A stretch of 64,000 nt of DNA, from positions 32,229,528 to 32,293,527 of the forward strand of contig NC_091142.1 in NCBI RefSeq assembly GCF_041381155.1, given 5' to 3'. Within the stretch, counting starts at the first letter, position 1. Each line of letters starts with the position of its first letter. Shown here one piece after another: positions 34,106 through 47,825 of the stretch. Made by a program: the position numbers and the translations under genes. Below the pieces are notes generated by a model. It did no database searches. It was not told where the DNA came from and was given only the letters and a program-made list of their open reading frames with translations. This DNA comes from Argopecten irradians (Eukaryota > Mollusca > Bivalvia > Pectinida > Pectinidae).

Positions 34106-37100
34106 GTAATTCTCAAAATGTTGTAAGGTAAGTTATTAAAAGCGCAAAAAAAACCAATGCCTAATGATATGTGACGTATGATTAAACTGTTAAACACACG
34201 TCATAAAAGGTCGGGTAAGCGAGACAGCATGTGTCAGTGGTACGGCTAATCAATTGTCAACGATGGTAACAAGAAACGAAATGCCATTTCTACTTCAACG
34301 AGGTTGTCGGCAAATCCAGACTCTACCGACTGAGAGACACGCTCATCGCCCTTCTCATCTCGCTTCAGATCGGTGATAGGTGCGATGGGTGGACGATGAT
34401 GGGACAATGAAAGCAGGGAAACGAGATAGCTTCAACGTCGTATAGATATGTAAATAAATCCGTGAATATACCAAACTAAATATTGTTCTTCACGTATTGT
34501 GTTGTTGATGGGCGGTGAGTCGATGATATGATATCGCTCTGTATGATAGGAGATTGTGCATGGCGATATCAAATAAATACATCTAAATCAATTCGAATAA
34601 CTAATTATTACACAAGTTACTTGCCATGAAAGTACAATTTTCATGAACCATTCAAGTGGAATATGCCTTGCCTTGCTTTGAAACACTGATTCTTTCGAAG
34701 GATTTTAATCACAAGAGTTCCGCTATCACTAGATAACAAAATCGACTATAATTCTAACGAAGGAGCATTTAGGATCATTTGTACATCATATTACACATCT
34801 TTCAGTGGTAAAAATATACATTGTTTATACAAGAAATTAAAAATAAATAATAATCCTATTTCTCCATATATTTAACCTAGATTCAGTGTATGTCGTTTTT
34901 CACACATTTTTGTATTTTCCTTTCACACAAAACGATGCTATAGCTAATGAATGAATCAAGGAAAACAAAGAATGCATCTTTCAACGAATACGAAACTTTT
35001 AGCTAGCGGAAAAACAAAAATGGTAAAACGTATTTCTTTTTTTCTGGAAAGAAATCACTTTTGCATGCATATTTCCCATTCGAATCGCACGCTTAGTTCG
35101 TGTAGTATTTATAATAGGGGGCCGAAAACCTCAGTAATTATACGGCTAAAATTTCCCGATAGCAACCACGCGTTGTGCGCATGTCCAGAGGTGCGTTCGA
35201 TTGGAGCAGCACGCGAACTGTTGACAGATTCACGCTCTCCTGGAACCATTATGAATATAAGAAGTCTAGGAGAGCAATTTTAAGGAGAATTTCACATTTC
35301 AAACCGTCACGCTAAATTTCCTAATTACACCCACCTTTCATTTGAACAGGAAACAGACATGTTTAGACCAGAATATTTGTCAAGCCGAAACATAACAAGT
35401 CTCACTTTGATGTAGGCAAATGTCACCAAGAACGCAGGGACAGCATGCAAAACGTAGACGCATTATCCAAAATAGTTAAATTACAAGAGAAAAAAAAATA
35501 AGGGGAAAATTACGACGACCCCTCCACAAACACAATTCTAACGTGATCGGGTTCATCTTGGTAGTTTGTATGTAACACAACTCGTTTGTAACGTATTAAT
35601 AAGGTATTATGTAATGTCGGAAAACAAATGGCGGTCACGCATCCCCGGAAAAGGTAATTGGCTGATGTCGACATATTAGCATGACGGTATCTTTATTTAC
35701 ATTGGGATACCATAAGTTAAGTGTAAACAAGATAATCAACGCTGTATATACATTAACGGGATTCGTCTTCTGCTGTTATTTTTTCTGGTGTTTGATTTAC
35801 ACTTTTATATTTAATTGTCATATTAAACATGTTCTTCCTATCACATACTAAGTTAGAACGATTTGAGTTCTTTTTTCACATATCTAAATATAATTTACAA
35901 ACGTTATTATATTATCTTTCATGTATATGAATCCATGCTTGCTTCATTCAGAAATTAGGAAATGTCGCATGTTATAAAAAAACCCATTTCTGTCGAGATA
36001 ATTTGCTTTTATAATTTATGTTTGAGTTAATACTAGCTGATAGACATCGTTCACAAGTAAACCTCCATGGCTTCTTTCTCTTTTTTATAAATTTACATAC
36101 GAGATTTGCCCCACCAAACCTACTGCTTTCATCCTATTTATTATTGTGGTCAGATGATCTCATATTTTCGACAGAATACTTTTGAATATATTAGTCGCTT
36201 TTTACACATCTAGTAACTATAATCACAATACAGTAATTATAATAAAACTTTGAAAAAAAGCTTAAATAAGTATTTTAATCTTGTTGAATAAATGATAGCA
36301 CCTGATTTGTATATCCCCAATTATATGTTATCCTAATATTACAATATTAAGTTTTAGTTTCAGTTAGCTGTGGTACTTGGTTTGATTTTTTTCAAGGTAC
36401 CGGACCAGAACTAAATGTTTTGCGTTGAAATGCATATCTTTAATTGTTGAAGCCTATGTAAATGACAGACATTGAGCAGAGAATGGCTTAATTTGATTTT
36501 AATAAAGTACATGAAATCTCATTATTAGCAAGGGTTATTAGAATAATACTTATGTATTATACTTATGCTATATTATACCTGTGTTATATTATACTTATGT
36601 TATATTATGCATGTACTTATGTTATATAAAACTCATATTATATTATACTTGTGTTATATTATACTTATGAGTAACTGATGATAAAACTAAATTTAAAAAA
36701 TGTCTTATGAGATCGCTAGTTTAATGTAATGTTGTGGAAATGTTGTGAGAATATTTTGGTGAGAGAATTTAAAAACCAATTGTAAATACTATATACACTG
36801 TTGCTCATCTCTTGTGAATTGATAAGTGATAATTACTATACATTGTTTTTTAAAACTTATATGCTTTATTGTATTTGGTAAAAAGTACCATGAGATATCC
36901 CTCTACACTACGTATGGTGTGAGTGTATTGTTTGTGTACTATTATTATTTCCTGCTTTCTCTATATATCTATATCTTGTACCACTGATGACCCATGTGGT
37001 TCCAAGTAATATAAAACTGAACCGAAGTGTCTTACATTTAAACTGTGATATTAGATGATCATTTTATTTCAAATTTAGGTCAGGTCAAAGAATATATTTC

Positions 37101-37874
37101 CAATGAAGAAGGGCCTTATGGAGAGTAAAACGTATTATTTCAAGTTAAAATTATGCACATGGCGAAAAGTAGATATCGATGACTTCGAGAATGTTTACAG
37201 TATGTATCGGAATGTAAATGACTCCGAGATTTTTTTAACTTAAAATTCTTGTTAGAAATATTATTCGATCATCAAATCACATTTTCAGAAATAAATTGCA
37301 GTTAAAAAAAACCAAATGAAATCAAGGCAGTGACAGTGGAGTCTTTTATAAGAACATTCTGAACATCTAAAACTTCGATGCACTGTGAATGAAATTTATT
37401 GAAATGAGAAATATAAAGAATATATACCCATGCTGATAACTCTTTGCAAAGATAATCAGATAAGTTTCGCCCCTGACATATACTGGCACCAGTAATATAT
37501 ATTTTTCTCGAGGTTGCGTAGTATTCTCTTTTGGTTTTGTCTTTTTACGCAATTTGTAGCTTTGTTGGTTAAATTGGAAACGATCAATCACATATGAACC
37601 GTAATGAACGCCATAACACCAACCAACTACATATATCTAAAACTATATCCTAAAAAAAAGGAAATGTATAAATGTTTTTGTGTTTGACGACACAGAGTAT
37701 AAACATCTTAATATCAATGTCCTTTAAAATGTGTTGTTGTTTTCACATCGATATATTATTTTCAGTTTCGGTGGTCTTATGGCCCTCTACGTACACCTTC
37801 TTACACTCAAAATAGACACCGACTGAACCTTGATTTCTTATCAAATTATGGCCATCAAACCTCAATATTTATAA
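34106..37874. other. Intergenic, no gene recognised
   Basis: GC-richer pockets at 34200-34410 and 35090-35280 interrupt AT-rich DNA. A 110-codon plus-strand frame (34951-35283) has no recognised similarity. 36530-36670 is an imperfect AT-rich array (ttatattatacttatg). Overlapping AGGTCA half-sites lie near 37077. Confidence 0.45.
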
Positions 37875-37990
37875 ACAATTATACAATACAATATAATACA
37901 TTTTATTTGCATTTTTACATCCATATACAAGGGTTGATAGCAAATTAGAATTAGATAAAACTTGATGGTAGGCAAAAGGCACCAACAAAA
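37875..37990 (-). mobile_element. LINE 3' end, same family as 17276-17960
   Basis: The order (atacaa)n tail, attt..cat, acatccatatacaagg, tgatagcaaatt parallels the 3' UTR at 17275-17335 (tatccatacaaaagg, tctatagcaaa). No coding part is recognisable. Confidence 0.45.
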
Positions 37991-40900
37991 TTTCAACACT
38001 CATACATGTAAACGACCAATGTTTCCCACATTCAGTTATATTTAATTGATATTCCCGGGAGAATTATATCAAAATACTATTCAAAAATATATCAGGGATA
38101 TCATTATCAAATTATGGATTGAATCGAGGTTATGAACAGATAAGGATGAATTGGATACTGTTAATAGATTGAGAGATATGGACACGTGACTGGACGAGTC
38201 GGAGGAGTCCCGTTGTAATTTACAGTACTATAACTGACATTTGCCCATACATAAACTACTCCCTCCCCAAACCCTCCCTGGAATATCATTATAACGTGGC
38301 CATTGAGGCATTCTTCGCGGTACTGGCATCCCTGGGGTAAAGAACTGCGGCCTATTTACTATTACTTATACCGTAAACCTCGGGCTACCTGTCAGCACGT
38401 CACATGGTCTCCCCACCCTCGTGTCCGACCTCTTGTGGAGGGTTTCATGTTTTATCCTAAATTCGGATATTTACGCACTGTGTAAACCATGAGCAGACAT
38501 ACGTACTTTCACGTTCACTGGAATCAAATAATAATAGTTATCAAGTAAAACCATTGTAATCACATTTTCTTTTTGTATTTTGTTTGTTTTTTCCTCTTTT
38601 TTTCTATCTAATCTATTTTATAGAATATAGATATCGAATATAATGAAGCAAGCATGTGTCTTATGCTGAATACTATCTTCATATACATGAGTCTATGTGT
38701 GTGACTTCAAAATTGATATTAAAGAGTAATAAAAAATGAGTGGCAGAAAGCATTCATAGAACTAAGATAAAGTAAGATAATGTAAGTGGATTGCACTATT
38801 AAATAAGTACTAAAAGCAAAGTAAGTAACAACGACTGAGAAATAAACAGAAATGGTAGCTCTTACCTGAAAATTTCGAATCTATATAACTTTTTCTGTGG
38901 AGAAGGAGAATGATTAGAAATGTCGTCATTTGTGAAGAAATTTAAAGTTAATCAAGTTTGTTTTCCATATTTGTGAATAATTGACGACTTGAGAAGAGAA
39001 AATTTAAGTGATAGTTTAATAATATTATAAAAAGTCATAATTATATGATTTTAAAGAAGGGATGGGTGGTCTCAGTTACATCATTTCCCGAAAGCAAAAA
39101 ATCGGGTATAAACATGATGGAATTTATATGCAAATTAAATACACAAAGAGAAATATATATATAATGAATTTTTCTATTGTAATTTCTATGCTGCAAATTC
39201 CTCACAAAAGAATTCGGTCTATTTTCCATGCAGTCTCATTTTATAATTGTCAACTTGTCGTTTAAGCATGCGGCGCGGTGCCTGATGGGATAGTGACGAC
39301 TGATACTCCTGGTACCGTTGCTATGAAACTGACATCTCACATGACCTCTGACCTCTCTCGCGCAATCACTTCGGTATCAGTTTACCGCAATTCATCAATG
39401 GCGTGACCTCGTGGAGAGGGGTCACTTGTCTCCCTATCAGCGAATTACACGCGTGTTATTACGTAACTTACACGACTCAGTATTTAGAGAGGTCGACGTG
39501 AACCTCATATAAATTACCTCCACGGAAAAAATAGCTAATCTAATATCATGTATTTATGTTATAATTTCTCAAAACGTCACTTAGCAAACCTAGAATTGAC
39601 AGAATGTTTATGGTAAAATTTGAATGATTAAAGTGCCACCTAAGGGTCAAAGAGGTTTTTAACAAATGGCATGTAAAATATGTGTCCAAATTTTATTAAT
39701 TTAGGTCATATGGCACGTGAAACGATGAACGCTGTTGTAATATCAAATATTTTTTATATATATTATATTTGTTCTACCTTACTCAAGATACCAATGACCG
39801 CGAATAATGTAACAGGGCTTTATTATATGTTTCGCTGTCGATCTTGTATCTGTAGTACATTAAAGGAGATCGATAGACATTCAATGATGAGTCGAGTTAG
39901 TCAGTGGTTTAGCTTAAGGTTTTCAGCTTATTCTTCATATTGATTTGAATTGTGGCACGGATAGGAATAAAGTGTAAAATATACTGAACGTTCGCATTGA
40001 TCAAATTTGAATTGTTTTGTTGTTTTAAGGTAATATTTTTATCTATTTCAGATCTTACAAACTGAAGTATACCTGATTCCATGCTGATATGGCTTAGAAT
40101 AACACATAAAATGCTGTATAGTTTATCTTATCTTATAGATTTATTGTTATTATTATTATTTTATTGATATTTGTTTTTACTTTTGTGAATTTATTTGATT
40201 TATTTCATGTTTAGTCTGCAAACCAAATCTTAGCAGCGATATCCGGGTTGTCATCTCTAAATCTTCCTACAAAATTCAGACTCCGCCATGAAGATGAAGA
40301 TCTACTTCTTCTTGTAGAAGTTTTTTCTTAAATATAATATGAATAGAGTTTTGTCTTCTAATTGCGAGTGATTTAACTATGTAATAGTAATTTTGATTAA
40401 ATGTGCTTAACAAGCCAAAATGTATGTGCATATAATCCAATGATCAATGTTGCTTTATTTTTCTAATTAAATGTTGATGTATCTATTTGTACAGTAACAA
40501 TCGTGTGTCTTTCTGAAAGAGCATTATATCGTGTTTTTGGTATACATATATTAAATATATTCGTTTTATTTAAGTATTATCATACAATTCCATTTCAGTA
40601 ATTACCAGTATAGTTAAAGTTCAGATGACAAACAACTAATATAGCAATAAAACTTTTTAGTTTACATATATTTTCTATTATCCTTTCATGTACTTATTTC
40701 TTACCTTAATCTGTCTAGTGCTTGGTAGTTATCTGTGAACCAATTTTATTACGAAAGAAAAGCGGAACTATAATAAAGATGTTATAATGCAATGAAAAGT
40801 TGTGTAATGTAAATGTAAATCCTTGATATGATCTTCATTTTCCAACTATATATCTGTCTCTCTATATTTCCTTTTTATCATATCAAGAAGGTCTATCAAA

Positions 40901-41649
40901 AGCAAGTTTCTTGCCTTACTCCTGTTATAAGATGACAAAATAAATTAGGAATGCCGTCTAGAAAACGTGTGTAGGATGAGAAGCTTCTGTTGCTGTGATT
41001 GCTGGCTGTTAAAAGATTAAGTGACCAACTCAATGGGAAAATGAAATAATAAATTAACACAAATGTTCCGGGGTATTTACGGCGATGTGTTGAAAGCCAT
41101 GCAACACCAACAACGGTGTTAGAGGAAATTATAGCTCCTGTCGTACTGCCACCATCATTTGAAGTCGTTTCTACAAAAATAAGTCTCTTTCAAATAAGGA
41201 CGCCTGAAGTTTGGTTTAAGGAGAGTTAGTATTCTTAGTAGTATAATTAGAAAATTGTGGTCAACACTAATTATGCTTAAGTTTACTGTGTATGACTTCA
41301 TTGTTTTTATTCTATTCCGACAGGATAATTAAAAATTCAATTTCATCTATTTTGGAGTATTGTATTACTTAGTTTGATCGTATGTCCGTATAATGTAATA
41401 TAACACGTCATCTTGGCAATAGTATGATATGTAAAGAAATGCCAAAATAAGGTGAAATTTGAACTGTAATTTTTATTTTTGATCATTCACAAGAATGATT
41501 TGATCATTCACAAGAATGATCACCAACAAAATATAGTATTTCTTTATATTTGTTAATTTTTTACGATTATGTATTCAAAAAGAAATTTCGTCAATAATAT
41601 ATTGATGTTTGTGAGCGCAGCAAAATACACAAAGGGAGTATATAGGGTA
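37991..41649. other. Intergenic, no gene recognised
   Basis: GC-richer blocks occur at 38160-38500 and 39265-39510, the latter with nuclear-receptor motifs. 41466-41525 holds two copies of gatcattcacaagaatgat. The rest is AT-rich and featureless. Confidence 0.45.
39342..39354. promoter_or_regulatory. Perfect DR1 nuclear-receptor motif
   Basis: TGACCT-C-TGACCT, the complement of an AGGTCA direct repeat with one-base spacing, the known RXR/HNF4/COUP-TF site. Further half-sites (gtgacctcg, ggggtcac) occur within 80 bp in the same GC-richer island. Confidence 0.35.
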
Positions 41650-41905
41650 CATTGTATAAGTTCATCACTAGGTTTGATGAATTAATCTGTGAAATTCATT
41701 CAAATGGATAAACATACATGTGAGATGCCCTTTAAACGTTAGTTACAACACGAGATTTATGCTCTGTACAAATCCTGTTTTATACCATATGTATATTTAG
41801 ATGGAGTATAGTATTGTAGACTAGACCTTGGCTTCATGGTCTGACCTATTTGGCCATTTCACTGCATTGTAGATGTAATTATAATTTTCAGTGCTGTTAT
41901 TTTAT
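41650..41905 (+). mobile_element. MITE-like element, family B, internal copy
   Basis: Shares gatgaattaa, gaaattcattcaaatgg, cgttagttacaac, tcctgttttat, ccatatgtatatttagatgg and ccttggcttcat with the copies at 33.8 and 48.5 kb, in the same order. Terminal inverted repeats were not found. Confidence 0.65.
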
Positions 41906-44032
41906 TATATACATAAATACAGGCATAAAATAAATGCATATTTAATATCAAATTGGTTTGCGTACTTTATTTTTTTTAATTAAATGTTATGAAAGTAAGA
42001 AGGTCCCGTAAATGAGCTACGTTACAGGATAAATGACTTTGAAAATAAGACGAGCTTGAAAATAGGCCGCTCCTGAAAATAGGTCCTGGAAATAGGCCGC
42101 TCCTGAAAATAGGTCCTGAAAATAGGCCGCTTCTGAAAATAAGCCTTTGATTTCCTACCAAAAAAAAAGAATATAAGCCGCGGCGTATTATCGAGATTTT
42201 AGGGTACATACAAATTTTAAACTGCTAAGTAAAACAGTGTATTAGTAAGTTACAAAACTACCATAGCCTGTTCTGAAAGAAAAGGTATCTTCCCTCTTTC
42301 CAATAGATGATTTTTTTAATCTTTCTTCTGACACCTGCTCAATCAAAAAACATTTTTACATATTAACTATTTCACGCATAAGAAAATATAGAATACCATT
42401 TATTGTGTACATAATCTATAGTGTATATCATTCCTTTATCATTCAGAGTTTAAAAAAGCGTATCTATCATAAATTTGTTTTCAACAAACTCATCAACAAA
42501 TGTAGTTTTATTAGAGCTTAATGTAAGAGAATGCGAAGTGCGATTTTAACAAAACCTTCATCATATCTTTAATTTTCCAGAAAATAGTCTATTTGACTAA
42601 TGTTCAGATGTCACTGACTGACAAGTTTGGCGTGACCCATAGAAAAGCAGCAGGGTGCCCTATGGGACAGGCGTCGTACCAAGGCGATAAATAGCTGTTC
42701 GGACCAGTAAAGTCTAACCGCTCTTTCCTTTGCCGAGGCAGAGCGGCAGTTTTCTTTATTCGAAATTGCACGCCTCACTGCACTCAAGTTAATCTCAATG
42801 TTCCAGAACTTGTCAGAGCTTGTAGATTTCGTAGATAAACCGCAAGTTTTTCTGCTAACTTTGCATAACATGGATTTTTTAATAATTCAAAAAATATAAT
42901 TAGAAAACCACCGAGTGATATTTGGTATTTTAATGAGTTCCTTTCCTGGTGATGTAGAAAAATTGTGTTTATAAAAGCTAGATTTTTTGGCTTTGGAAAA
43001 AAGTTTGTTTGGAAATTCTCATGAGAAACACTGTTTCTGTAAACAAATGACATTCACAAACATGTGTTTACAAAATAAAAAAAAAGTATTTACTTTGAAA
43101 AAAATCCGTCAGAAAGTCTCCTAAACCTGAGAATAATCATATGTTAGGTCATGTGTTGGCTGTCATTTCATTAGACTTTCACACAGTCTGTAACAATATA
43201 TACAAAATATCTTATTCTAATTGTAGCTTTAATTTAATCCAATAGGCTTAAAAATAACTAATGATTGGTAATTAATGATTATTTTATTTAGTGAATATTT
43301 TATATCTTTCTCGAGAAGGCGTAAGACGAGTTGCTACGCTCAACATGCAGTCATTAATTTAAGTCAATTCTTGTTATTATAACTTGTTGTTTAAGATAAT
43401 AGTTTGAGCAATACCTGAACTGTTGGCGGCGTAATTATTAATCATATGAATATTTCTCCACTATCACATTCAGGATATCACAAAACTGTTTGTTCCTTTA
43501 CTATTTTACTCAATTTCTTCATTAATTTATTTACCTGTTTGAATATTCATTAATTATTCTATTTTGAAAAATTTAAAATAACGATATTTCCTTAAATGAA
43601 AAAAAAATGATAAATTTAGTTGCAATTAGGATACTGTGATTTAATTCAAATGCATGCTCAATTCAAGTACAGAGAAATTAAAATTACTCAAATGACAAAC
43701 AAAATTTCGATAACGTAAATTTCCAATGCCACTTTTTGTCCTTTTATCTTAATCTATCTAATCTGATCAATTTGAATGCGTTAACAATTTTCTATTTGAG
43801 GTTTGTATACCAAATGTAGATTAATAGGATCTTCCCCAACCTAACCCGAGGGTTAGACTGTAATGAGCCTCATCCCAGTTAAAATCAACAAATACGCGAT
43901 TAAAAAAAGAATAATCAATAAATCAACATGGAGATTGCCATTTTACTTTGTCAAAAACTTTGTTAAATCTTGACAAACAAGAATCTAAATGATTTTGAAA
44001 TATTCACAACCAAACAAAATCTTATAAGACTT
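41906..44032. other. Intergenic, no gene recognised
   Basis: 42045-42150 has about four copies of gaaaataggccgctcctgaa. 42610-42800 is a GC-richer stretch whose minus strand stays open for 86 codons but shows no recognisable family. The rest is AT-rich. Confidence 0.45.
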
Positions 44033-44145
44033 TTTCATATGTGGATAAGAAGGATAGGGATATTCTACACGAGGGTCATAAAATGTTTCAACATTTTGTG
44101 ATACCAAGGGTAGAATATCCCTATCCTTCATATCCACTTATGAAA
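44033..44145. repeat. 113-bp imperfect palindrome
   Basis: The arms match with few mismatches over about 53 bases: gaaggatagggatattctac on the left pairs with its reverse complement on the right, and cataaaatg with cattttgtg near the tip. The loop is about 6 bases. Confidence 0.85.
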
Positions 44146-44437
44146 GAATATTTTTCTTTCAAATCTCGACGTTTTATTGCAAATTTACAACAAAAATATC
44201 CGACATTTTTAAATAGATTCTAATAAAACAAGGACTGCAAGACGATTTTCCATAAATGCAAAATGACATGAAATTTTTAACACCAATCCTGGTAATTACA
44301 TCTTTTATAGTAATACTAGTCAAGTTTGTTTTTCGTATAGCTAACTGACATTACTGGCCAACATTGTCGCTTGCTGCTTATGTCCTAATTGTTTTCTTGT
44401 GTGTGTGTGTATGTATGTTATTGTTATTTTTTCTTTG

Positions 44438-44465
44438 TTTATTTATTTATTTATTTATTTATTTT
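44438..44465. repeat. (TTTA)n microsatellite
   Basis: About seven tetranucleotide units, preceded by a short (GT)n run at 44399-44410. Confidence 0.85.
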
Positions 44466-44649
44466 GTTCTCCCATGTATGTATGTTTGTTTTTCAAATAT
44501 TATCTGTTTGTCATAGAGGTATATACAGATATACTGTGCTTGTTTAGATTGCCATTGATATAATATCTCACATAAATGCATTTAAAACATGGCTGTGATG
44601 TCATATATTGTTATAGCTTGTGGTATAGTCGGAGCAAAGTCTATTATTA

Positions 44650-44741
44650 TCACCTAATACTGTGGAATAGTTACCTTTTGCTGTGGAATAGTTTGTGAAC
44701 TATTCCACGGGAAAAGTTAACTATTCCACAGTTGAAGGTGA
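44650..44741. repeat. 92-bp imperfect palindrome
   Basis: actgtggaatagttaccttt pairs with its near reverse complement across the centre at about 44695. The motif tgtggaatagtt is repeated within each arm. Outer tcacct / aggtga also pair. Confidence 0.85.
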
Positions 44742-47238
44742 ATATAGTGACTTTTTATTTGCATATGACGTTTTATAACTTCCAGTTTATCACGCGAATA
44801 TGTTCTATTCGTGCAAGCATTTGCACTGGGTAAGACAGAGAAATCCTACTCCACAGCGGAAGTTCAGATATCTCTGTCCGATGGGGTAGAATATATCTTT
44901 TTCTTTGGATGAATGTCCAGGACACTGTTATTCCGTCTTAGAATATTAAAATGTTCCCTCCCTTACGGGTAGGTATTCATTGTGACGTCATCATTTTGTG
45001 AAAAGGGTGCCACAAGTACACAAAAAAGTCAAAGTATACGAGTTGTCTTGACATAAAAGCATATATCTAAAACAATACAACTTAAAACATATGGGATGTG
45101 CCATAAAACCGGTATCAAAGCATATTATAACTTTTAAAATATTACCATTTTATAATGTTTTGATTTAACATTTAGGGAACGTTACCAATGAATAATTGGC
45201 TATTGGCACTTTCCAAAGAACTCATAGTAAAATAACAATATGGTCGCTGTCTTACTTAAAATTGATAATCAGAACGATTTAAAGAGAGACAACTCGAGTT
45301 GTTATCAATGTCAATGTACATTTTAAACGCAAAACGACAGAAATAAGGATTTTATCGAAGCGCTAAATATTTAATAGCTTTTTTCAATGAAATGTTGTCA
45401 AATGTTATTTTTCGTTGTATTGTTATAAAAAAAGTATCGTCTGGTACCATATTAATGTAATCGTATTGTAAACATCAAAAGCCGAATAGTTCCACGTAAT
45501 AGATTTTTTTTAATGATTTTTTCTCGCAATTAAGTATTATACGATAGTTTTCTCGTATTTACGACATCATTCTGTCATAATTTTGAAATGGTTATCTCGT
45601 AATTATGAGGGTAAAAATTCAGTTCTTATTTTTTACGTTATAAAATTCGAATTTCCTACATGCAGTAAACACATTACAGTGTATAGCAAATAAGAAGAAA
45701 GAAAACAAGGCTAGTTAACCCCTTCATTCTGCTCCAAAGAAGTTCATCATGAGCTAATTTTAAAGTAAAAGTCACCACGAGGTCATCGCACCCGAAAACA
45801 TACACTATAAACATATAGTCGATAATACAGGAGTCATTTCACGGACGTCAGAGGTTTGCGTAAAGGATCAAGCTAAAGTGGTAGGATGTAGAGTGTTGAC
45901 AAAACAATTCTTTTGAACCTAGTGTGTCATAAGTGAACTTGTAGACATTTCTGATTTGTAGTTAGACAGATCAAATACACAGACTATTTATTCTCTTAAA
46001 TGCTCAGCACCGAAGAGATATTTTGTATTTTAAATTGTTAATAGAACGCTATAGCGTCATTGAAGATTATAATTTTACAAAGGTATGTTGTGGTCGAATG
46101 TTTCTACTTATACATGTACTAAGTTAACCTCCAGAAATGATCATATTCTCCTATATTTACACTTGCTAGGCTTGGTCACTTTACGCTAATACTAGCCGAT
46201 TTTGTTTACCATAACTGCATGGTAACATTGAACTTTGAACTTGCGTAAGGAAATGTTCTGTGCAACGTAAAAGGACTACTTTTAAAAAAAAAAGAAACAC
46301 ATGGCTTTGTTTACATTTTGACGCAACATTACGTGTATATTGTTGTTTTTCATAGAATTTTGGAAAAATGTAAACAATATATACATGTTTTATATTTATA
46401 TATGATTCAAACAATTTTTAAATTAACAATTGAATAAAGAAATGGAAAAATATCCCGACCGGGGCGACGTGCTTTCATTTTTGTTAATAATGATGGGTGT
46501 CAAATGTAAACATTACCTCTGTGCCTATGTTCGTCCTACGATCGAGCCTTTGGGTTGGACGGGTGTGAGACCCTCTGATAGAGGTCAGTTATAAATATAT
46601 CCTCTTGTCTTTGTTCTTTGAGTATTTAATCATGTGTATTATAAAACATGCACCGCTAATAATCCACTTGTTGACAGTTCCGCGTCACCACAAATACATT
46701 GTATCCATCGAACACAAGTGAATTTGTTTCATCTATCGATGGTGATATGGATCTAAGCGTAGATAATATAATCACATGGCTCCCAAGGATGTAATATCGT
46801 CAAGTCAGACGACATCTCAAACACATTGAGCTACTTGAAAATCGGTGCTTTAACAACTTCGTCAAACTAAAGTGTGTAAGCGTGCGTCAGCTTCGTCTCG
46901 CTGCACAATAACGGTCACCGAGTTCGCACATGTGGCCGTGTACAAATTCTTTATGTTATTACGCTATATATTAACTTTTAGCAAAATTGAATATATATTT
47001 AAAGTTCTGATCTGATTAAATAAAATTATCTCTGAAATTTACTTTGTTTGTCATGTTTATTTTACACTAAAATATTAAACTTTTTTTGTCGTCGCGGATG
47101 AATAATTCTACCTTACGTGAAGCGTCATCATTCGCTGTTCAATTGAGTAAGCTCCTCCCACTTTTGACCGACTTTTATTGAATAATTACGTCACTTTCAA
47201 ATGACGATTTTATTGCATAAAATATAAATAAAAAGTCG
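44742..47238. other. Intergenic, no gene recognised
   Basis: AT-rich DNA with a CRE palindrome at 44983-44990 and a GC-richer block at 46480-46940 that includes an aggtca half-site. No gene evidence. Confidence 0.45.
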
Positions 47239-47420
47239 TGTGAGTGTAAATATAGGGATTGGATTTCGTTTTTATGTTAACCATGCTTGTATGGAGCAAT
47301 TCCTCTAAGAATATATTCAATATGGGGCGCTAACGCGCCCCATAGAATATATTCTTAGAGGAATTGCTCCATACAAGCATGGTTAACATAAAAACGAAAT
47401 CCAATCCCTATGTGAGTGTA
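47239..47420. mobile_element. Fold-back element with 10-bp flanking direct repeats
   Basis: 47249-47410 is a near-perfect palindrome with arms of about 78 bases. The tip is ggggcgc-taac-gcgcccc and only small differences occur between arms. It is bracketed by identical 10-bp tgtgagtgta at 47239-47248 and 47411-47420, the appearance of a target-site duplication. Confidence 0.85.
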
Positions 47421-47556
47421 GTATGTGGATTTCAGTATGGCAATGTAAAACTGAACAATACCTGTAGATTAGAACAAACTAAACAATGACCTCCTATATG
47501 GAACACGTTCCACTATTCCATTGTTTTAAACGCTGAGTGGTGCGAGAAATAGTGTG

Positions 47557-47825
47557 GTGGCTGATTTGTGCCATTTTCGCTTTTTCGCTTTTTGGCGTTG
47601 GGAAAAAACATAAAAAAAGCAAAAAAGCAAAAAAAAAACACGAAAAAGCGACGGAATGGATTTTCGCTTTATCGCCTTTTCTTTTTTCGTTTTTTGGCTT
47701 TTTCGCTTTGCTAATTTTTGCTTTTTCGCGTTTGAAAAAGTGTGAAAAAGCACAAAGTAACGTCGGATTTTCACTTTTTCGCGATTTTACCAACGAGAAA
47801 AAGCGCAAATGGCACAAATCAGCAA
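47557..47825. mobile_element. Fold-back element rich in gctttttcgc motifs
   Basis: gctgatttgtgccatttt at the left end is inverted at the right end (aaatggcacaaatcagc). The interior has many gctttttcgc/gcgaaaaagc motifs on both strands. Long Lys- or Phe-rich frames here are by-products. Confidence 0.75.

Noticed and set aside
34951..35283. 110-codon plus-strand frame
   Set aside because: No recognisable family; GC-richer only in its second half and no promoter or splice support.
42611..42871. 86-codon minus-strand frame in a GC-richer patch
   Set aside because: More than one frame is open and neither resembles a known domain; left as unexplained sequence.
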